A stretch of 10,264 nt of DNA, taken from Nitrososphaerales archaeon TH526 (GTDB lineage Archaea > Thermoproteota > Nitrososphaeria > Nitrososphaerales > Nitrososphaeraceae). Of the stretch, positions 7,153 to 10,264 are shown piece by piece. The stretch is taken from positions 1 through 10,264 of the forward strand of contig JAATVR010000004.1 of NCBI GenBank assembly GCA_014523665.1, written 5' to 3'. A program made the position numbers and the translations under genes. A model generated the notes under the pieces. The model saw only the letters and a program-made list of their open reading frames with translations, had not been told where the DNA came from and ran no database searches. Positions within the stretch are counted from its first letter, which is position 1. Every line of letters begins with the position of its first letter.

Positions 7153-7638
7153 CGGTTTAATGTCGTAGATATACCAAATATTTAATGGATCTAAAAATTT
7201 GATATCTAACAGAGGCATCTTTGGTACAAACACATGAGGAACTCCTTTCAAAATGAATTCCTTAGTGCTAAGATATCTCCTGGCAGACTCTCCTGAAGCA
7301 ATCCGACTATCTAATCTATGCAAAGAATTCCAATATTCAGTAAGATAGGGTATCCTTTCAACAGATGACTGCGTAGATAGATACTCCCAAAACTCGATAA
7401 GCCTCTCATCAGATCCTTCCCAGGTTTTATTTTCCTTCACATAGCTTACTAATATAGCAGCATTTATCGCGCCTATTGATGTCCCAGATACGATATGAAA
7501 CATTGGCTCATTCTCAGTCCCTTTCGTTTTACTGTATTGTGAAAGTTCCTCTTTGATAGCTTTGTAAGCGCCGGCTTCATATGCACCAAGCGAACCTCCT
7601 CCTTGGAAGATTAAGGCCCTATTTACAATGGAATTCAT
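7027..7638 (-). CDS. C-terminally truncated patatin-like phospholipase
   Basis: This 203-residue ORF begins with a patatin domain: the oxyanion-hole loop FQGGGSLGAYEAG (11-23) and the nucleophile elbow GTSIG (52-56) with Ser54. It continues with SGESARRYLSTKEF (115-128), which closely parallels the patatin at 9788. Family resemblance ends near residue 163 (YDIKPL). The last 40 or so residues are antisense to the Rieske fragment and are not patatin-like. The Asp-Gly (DGG/DGA) motif with the second catalytic residue is missing, so lipid acyl hydrolase activity is unlikely. The true remnant spans about 7147-7638. ATG 7638 is chosen because it places the glycine-rich loop 10 residues from the N-terminus, as in the paralogue. 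Confidence 0.78.
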   Translation of the reverse strand: MNSIVNRALIFQGGGSLGAYEAGAYKAIKEELSQYSKTKGTENEPMFHIVSGTSIGAINAAILVSYVKENKTWEGSDERLIEFWEYLSTQSSVERIPYLTEYWNSLHRLDSRIASGESARRYLSTKEFILKGVPHVFVPKMPLLDIKFLDPLNIWYIYDIKPLKKNTILNCTLTKRKAHVRTSIIQSIKLRIVQKKHNRVFLD

Positions 7639-7662
7639 GATCTCTTCACAACACGATCTCCA

Positions 7663-7809
7663 ATGCTACTCATATTATTTAGCAAAATAGTCTGCGGTGC
7701 ATTGCACAGAATTCACTTCGCTTTAATAGATGACAATGAAAGTGTGAAGCATGAAAACGAAGTTCTGTTTGATATCCTTTGCAGAAATAACGAAGAACTC
7801 TCTGGTTAA
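7663..7809 (+). CDS. possible 48-residue ORF between patatin fragment and oxidoreductase
   Basis: An ATG-started 48-codon frame ends 20 bases before the oxidoreductase start. Its N-terminal third is hydrophobic (MLLILFSKIVCGALH) and the C-terminal part is acidic (IDDNESVKHENEVLFDILC, then RNNEELSG). The composition of the second half looks coding, so it may be a small gene or the 3' end of a lost one. I recognise no family, and chance is a real alternative. Confidence 0.22.
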   Translation: MLLILFSKIVCGALHRIHFALIDDNESVKHENEVLFDILCRNNEELSG

Positions 7810-7829
7810 CAATCTGGGGTTACATTAGG

Positions 7830-8852
7830 ATGAAATATGAACATATTGTGATACCAAAGTTCGGTGGACCAGAAAATCTCTTGCTAACTGAAGATGAGCT
7901 TCCTCAACCACGAGCTAACGAAGTGCGTGTAAAGGTACTAGCTGCAGGAGTATCCTTCGCAGATATTCTTATGCGAAAAGGGGTTCATCCTGAATCTTGG
8001 AATCTTGGAAGAATACCATTTACTCCTGGATGGGATGTTGTTGGCGTAGTTGACAAATTAGGAGACAAAGTAACAGCATGGCAGACGGGTCAGATGGTCG
8101 CTGCTTTACCAATAGTCGGAGGGTATGCAGAATATATAATTTTGCCATCAGATGAGCTGGTACCGGTTCCACCTGGACTTGATCTTGCTGAGTCTGTAAG
8201 TTTAGTGTTGAATTATATCACTGCCTATCAGATGCTACACCGTTGTGCCCACTTAAAATTGGGCGAAAGCATATTAATTAATGGTGGTGCTGCTGGCGGT
8301 GTTGGCACGGCGTTACTCCAATTGGGGAAGCTCGCGGGGCTGAAGAAAATGTACGGAACAACATCCAATGATAAAAATGATATTGTATCTAATTTAGGTG
8401 GTATCCCTATAGATTACAAGTCAGTCGATCTAATTCAGGAGATTATCAGACTTACTAGTCGTGATGGAAATGGCAATCAAGGTGTAGATGTTGTATTTGA
8501 CGGTATAGGAGGAAAATCGCTAAAGTCCTCATACGAGATCCTTCGCAGTGGAGGGAGATTGGTCGCTTATGGCGGCACACCGACCTCAGATCCCGAAGAT
8601 TGGTTGATGATGTTTACCCTCAATCTGGTTCCCGACAAAAGAAATTTTATGTTGTATAGCATACAAACTCTAAAAAGGCTTAAGCCAGACTGGTTTCATG
8701 AAGATTTAGTTTTATTGTTAGATTTACTAAAGCAAGGAAAGATCAACCCCATCGTTGCAGCGAGGATGCCTCTGAATCAGGCTGCTCAGGCTCATGAATT
8801 ACTAGCAAGTGGCTCGGTCAGAGGTAAGATTGTGTTGATTTGCAACGATTGA
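7830..8852 (+). CDS. zinc-independent NAD(P)H:quinone oxidoreductase-like MDR protein
   Basis: This is a full-length, 340-residue member of the medium-chain dehydrogenase/reductase superfamily. An N-terminal GroES-like fold (1-125) contains AAGVSFADILMRKG (38-51) and TPGWDVVG (65-72). A Rossmann NAD(P)H domain (about 126-260) has the glycine-rich loop NGGAAGGVGT (151-160) and the DVVFDGIGG strand (220-228). The catalytic-zinc ligands of alcohol dehydrogenases (Cys in the first motif and the GHE box) and the structural-zinc cysteines are absent, which places it in the quinone reductase/zeta-crystallin/enoyl reductase branch. Such enzymes reduce quinones or activated alkenes in the cytoplasm. 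ATG 7830 gives the standard N-terminus (IVIPKFGGPENLLL). It is transcribed alone, divergently from the patatin fragment. Substrate cannot be read from the sequence. Confidence 0.88.
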   Translation: MKYEHIVIPKFGGPENLLLTEDELPQPRANEVRVKVLAAGVSFADILMRKGVHPESWNLGRIPFTPGWDVVGVVDKLGDKVTAWQTGQMVAALPIVGGYAEYIILPSDELVPVPPGLDLAESVSLVLNYITAYQMLHRCAHLKLGESILINGGAAGGVGTALLQLGKLAGLKKMYGTTSNDKNDIVSNLGGIPIDYKSVDLIQEIIRLTSRDGNGNQGVDVVFDGIGGKSLKSSYEILRSGGRLVAYGGTPTSDPEDWLMMFTLNLVPDKRNFMLYSIQTLKRLKPDWFHEDLVLLLDLLKQGKINPIVAARMPLNQAAQAHELLASGSVRGKIVLICND

Positions 8853-8908
8853 TGATCTCTGATTAATATCTCAATAATCTCTTGTCTTCTGTACATATCA
8901 GCGTAGAG

Positions 8909-8925
8909 TGTGGAAGGATACCACA
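8909..8925. other. hairpin next to putative TnpB tail
   Basis: TGTGG and CCACA enclose a seven-base loop. The hairpin lies 20 bases beyond the stop of the minus-strand TnpB-like tail. IS200/IS605 elements end in a subterminal hairpin 3' of tnpB that also belongs to the guide-RNA scaffold. This site could be the relic of such an end, but a five-pair stem is weak evidence. Confidence 0.25.
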
Positions 8926-8944
8926 TTCGCCTTAAACCTATTCC

Positions 8945-9052
8945 TCATACAGCTTTTAGCTCTCTGCTTAAGTGACTCTTAGGAGGTAGCACTAAAGGAA
9001 TCTGTGAAGGTACAACCCCCCATGCCGTCGGCATAGGTGTTATTATTTTCAT
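8945..9052 (-). pseudogene. possible C-terminal remnant of an IS200/IS605-type TnpB
   Basis: On the minus strand a 35-codon frame reads MPTAWGVVPSQIP, then a Leu/Pro stretch and SHLSRELKAV before TGA. I associate a disordered tail with a MPTA segment and a terminal SRELKAV-like end with some archaeal TnpB (OrfB) proteins; this is from memory and untested. A TAA lies just upstream (9059-9061), and no RuvC or zinc-finger motif is present in the following 700 bases, so at most the end of the gene remains. Part of the coding DNA forms an ATGCC/GGCAT hairpin (9022-9034), which could instead be a stand-alone structure. Confidence 0.33.
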
Positions 9053-9239
9053 GTAGCATTAGCTTACATTATTAAACTTTTTAGTTATCTTGACCTTTTC
9101 ATAATTCTGAATAAACCCATATTTTATTAATAGGATATACCAGACGTTACCATTAAAAATAATTAAATTAGGCTTATGTTTTCTGGCAAATCTGAGATTA
9201 TTCTTAAATCGCTGACTAATATAGTCAAGTTGTAGATGG
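9053..9239. other. AT-rich gap, possible 5' debris of the sensor remnant
   Basis: There is no intact gene. A 19-codon frame (9176-9235) reads MFSGKSEIILKSLTNIVKL and stops at TAG, just before the sensor-like remnant. It may be that gene's N-terminal part in another frame, because such proteins begin with a comparable helix. Otherwise nothing is recognised. Confidence 0.3.
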
Positions 9240-9578
9240 ATGACTAATTCACTCTACTCAGTGGGATTACATAAACATAGAAGAGGGAGACACGGCGGTA
9301 TCATACTGATTAACTCGATCAATGATCAACCATCAGTTACCATAATCGAGGAATTACTTGCAATTGGAGTAGGAGTCATACATCTTACTAATTTACATTA
9401 TATCTAATTAGTAGTCTCAGATCGAGAAGTACTGGAAATAATACATCAAGAGAATAGATTATTGATTGAAAGCAATTCCCCACGGATTCAATATTATCAT
9501 AATATTTTTGAAAATCTATGGGAAAAAAATGGGCATGCACGAAAAAGGATATTGGAATTAAAGACTGCAAGATTCTGA
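9240..9578 (+). pseudogene. degraded thaumarchaeal sensor-type regulatory domain
   Basis: One frame reads through 9240-9578 with a single internal TAA at 9405-9407. It encodes HRRGRHGGIILINSINDQP, EELLAIGVGVIHLTN, then after the stop VVSDREVLEIIHQ and YYHNIFENLWEKNG followed by a basic end (ARKRILELK) and TGA. The order, with a His/Gly/Ile-rich strand, a G-x-x-I-x-H segment, an SD-(K/R)-E motif and a terminal IFE-x-LW-x-NG helix, matches from memory a family of Nitrososphaerales sensory proteins often found N-terminal to histidine kinases. The same frame remains open after the TGA to TAA 9696. No kinase domain follows. Dead remnant most likely; exact family not verified. Confidence 0.5.
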
Positions 9579-9787
9579 AGTATATTTGAAGTAGAAATTG
9601 TAGCTAGTTTGCCTGATTCTAACAATAACTCCCGAAGGATGCCTATAAATTTGGATTGTCTTGAGTATAGCTGCCGCCCTAATAATAACTGCAAGTAAAT
9701 ATTCATTAGTAAAAATAAGTATTATTCATTATAATTCAATTCCTTTGGTACTTAAGTTAAAGAACTAGGTTATAATAATAATAGTAA
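9579..9787. other. AT-rich upstream region of the second patatin gene
   Basis: The first 120 bases remain open in the sensor-remnant frame up to TAA 9696-9698 but show no recognisable motif. The last 80 bases are very AT-rich and contain TATA-like tracts (TATAATTC near 9730, TTATAATAATAA near 9770), which probably include the promoter of the gene at 9788. The exact box is not resolvable. Confidence 0.35.
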
Positions 9788-10264
9788 ATGTCTGATATCA
9801 TTGCACCTAAATCACAAAGAGCTCTGGTTTTTCAAGGGGGAGGGTCCCTTGGCGCTTACGAGGCTGGCGTATTTCACGTACTTTATCATTGGATTAAAAA
9901 AGACATTCAAGATAAGAATGAAAACATCTTTGACATCGTAGCAGGAACTTCCATTGGTGCAATAAATGCTTCAATAATTGTAAGCCACATTTTAGAAAGA
10001 AAAGAAGAATCCAATGGCAAAGAATCCAGTACTTTGAGATATTGGGAGGGTTCCCCAGAAAAACTCATCGATTTTTGGAGATATGTGTCTTCGACAATTG
10101 ACTATTTTAGGCTCTGGACGCCATTTTTAAAGTCTTCTTGGGATAATTGGCGGAATTTTTTTCCTTTTCTTAACTTAGCATCAGGCGAGGCTTTCGGAAG
10201 ATATCTATCCACTAAAAGGTCTCTAGCATTCGGAGAGCAATACGTGTTCAGCCCGCAGTTTTTA
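9788..10264 (+). CDS. patatin-like phospholipase, 3' end outside window
   Basis: The frame is open from ATG 9788 to the window edge (159 codons). It carries the patatin oxyanion loop FQGGGSLGAYEAG (15-27) and the elbow GTSIG (53-57) with nucleophile Ser55. These are followed by SPEKLIDFWRYVSS, and later ASGEAFGRYLSTKRS and EQYVFSPQFL. The catalytic Asp would lie beyond the window. Patatins hydrolyse acyl ester bonds of lipids through a Ser-Asp dyad. In archaea with ether lipids the substrate is unclear; acylated molecules or foreign lipids are possible. It is a diverged paralogue of the truncated patatin at 7027-7638, not a recent copy. The start gives a ten-residue leader before the conserved RALVFQGGG. 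Confidence 0.85.
   Translation, partial: MSDIIAPKSQRALVFQGGGSLGAYEAGVFHVLYHWIKKDIQDKNENIFDIVAGTSIGAINASIIVSHILERKEESNGKESSTLRYWEGSPEKLIDFWRYVSSTIDYFRLWTPFLKSSWDNWRNFFPFLNLASGEAFGRYLSTKRSLAFGEQYVFSPQFL

Noticed and set aside
9014..9050. Intrinsic terminator or small RNA at the ATGCC/GGCAT hairpin followed by a T-rich stretch
   Set aside because: The stem is only five pairs, sits more than 160 bases after the nearest + strand stop, and falls within the putative minus-strand TnpB tail.
9388..9706. Two overlapping minus-strand ORFs (9388-9570, 9497-9706)
   Set aside because: They are antisense to the sensor-like remnant, which has clear motif content on the + strand. The minus frames have only low-complexity Leu/Ile/Ser/Phe composition.
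1..10264. tRNA, rRNA or CRISPR array
   Set aside because: No cloverleaf with a T-arm consensus, no conserved rRNA stretch and no regularly spaced repeats were seen on either strand.

Overview
The window looks like the chromosome of an AT-rich ammonia-oxidising archaeon (Thaumarchaeota/Nitrososphaeria, perhaps a Nitrosocosmicus-like soil lineage). The reasons are the protein families present, long AT-rich gaps, non-ATG starts, few Shine-Dalgarno sites, and the remnant of a sensor-type protein family I associate with Nitrososphaerales. The assignment is an inference; no rRNA, tRNA or other marker gene is present.

Positions 1-3041 hold the best-preserved block, all on the + strand: a small one-span membrane ORF (10-252), a 499-residue rhodanese-rhodanese-metallo-beta-lactamase fusion (249-1748), a TauE/SafE-type membrane transporter (1834-2853) and a tiny hydrophobic ORF (2850-3041). 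ATGA and TAATG overlaps link several of these. The simplest reading is a sulfane-sulfur detoxification operon: the soluble fusion oxidises persulfide to sulfite and the transporter exports sulfite or a related anion.

Positions 3041-7150 are mostly broken genes: a secreted DUF1264 (OBAP-like) protein split by a one-base frameshift, a purple-acid-phosphatase-like phosphoesterase missing its N-terminal half, a nitroreductase-like gene with a frameshift and an internal TAG, a small zinc-ribbon protein with a frameshift near its end, and a Rieske [2Fe-2S] domain cut off halfway through its cluster site. The truncated Rieske gene meets, tail to tail, a truncated patatin-like phospholipase on the - strand. 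Both homologies stop within a few bases of position 7150, which marks a deletion or rearrangement junction.

Positions 7830-8852 encode an intact zinc-independent quinone oxidoreductase of the MDR superfamily. The 935 bases after it carry no intact gene. They hold a possible C-terminal tail of an IS200/IS605-type TnpB on the - strand with a nearby hairpin (8909-9052), then a sensor-protein remnant with in-frame stops (9240-9578). A second, apparently healthy patatin-like phospholipase starts at 9788 and runs off the end.

Overall the window pairs a plausible sulfur-detoxification operon with a gene graveyard. At least four reading frames are disrupted by small indels or stops and at least three genes are truncated. 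Truncations cannot come from base-level sequencing error, so at least part of the decay is real.
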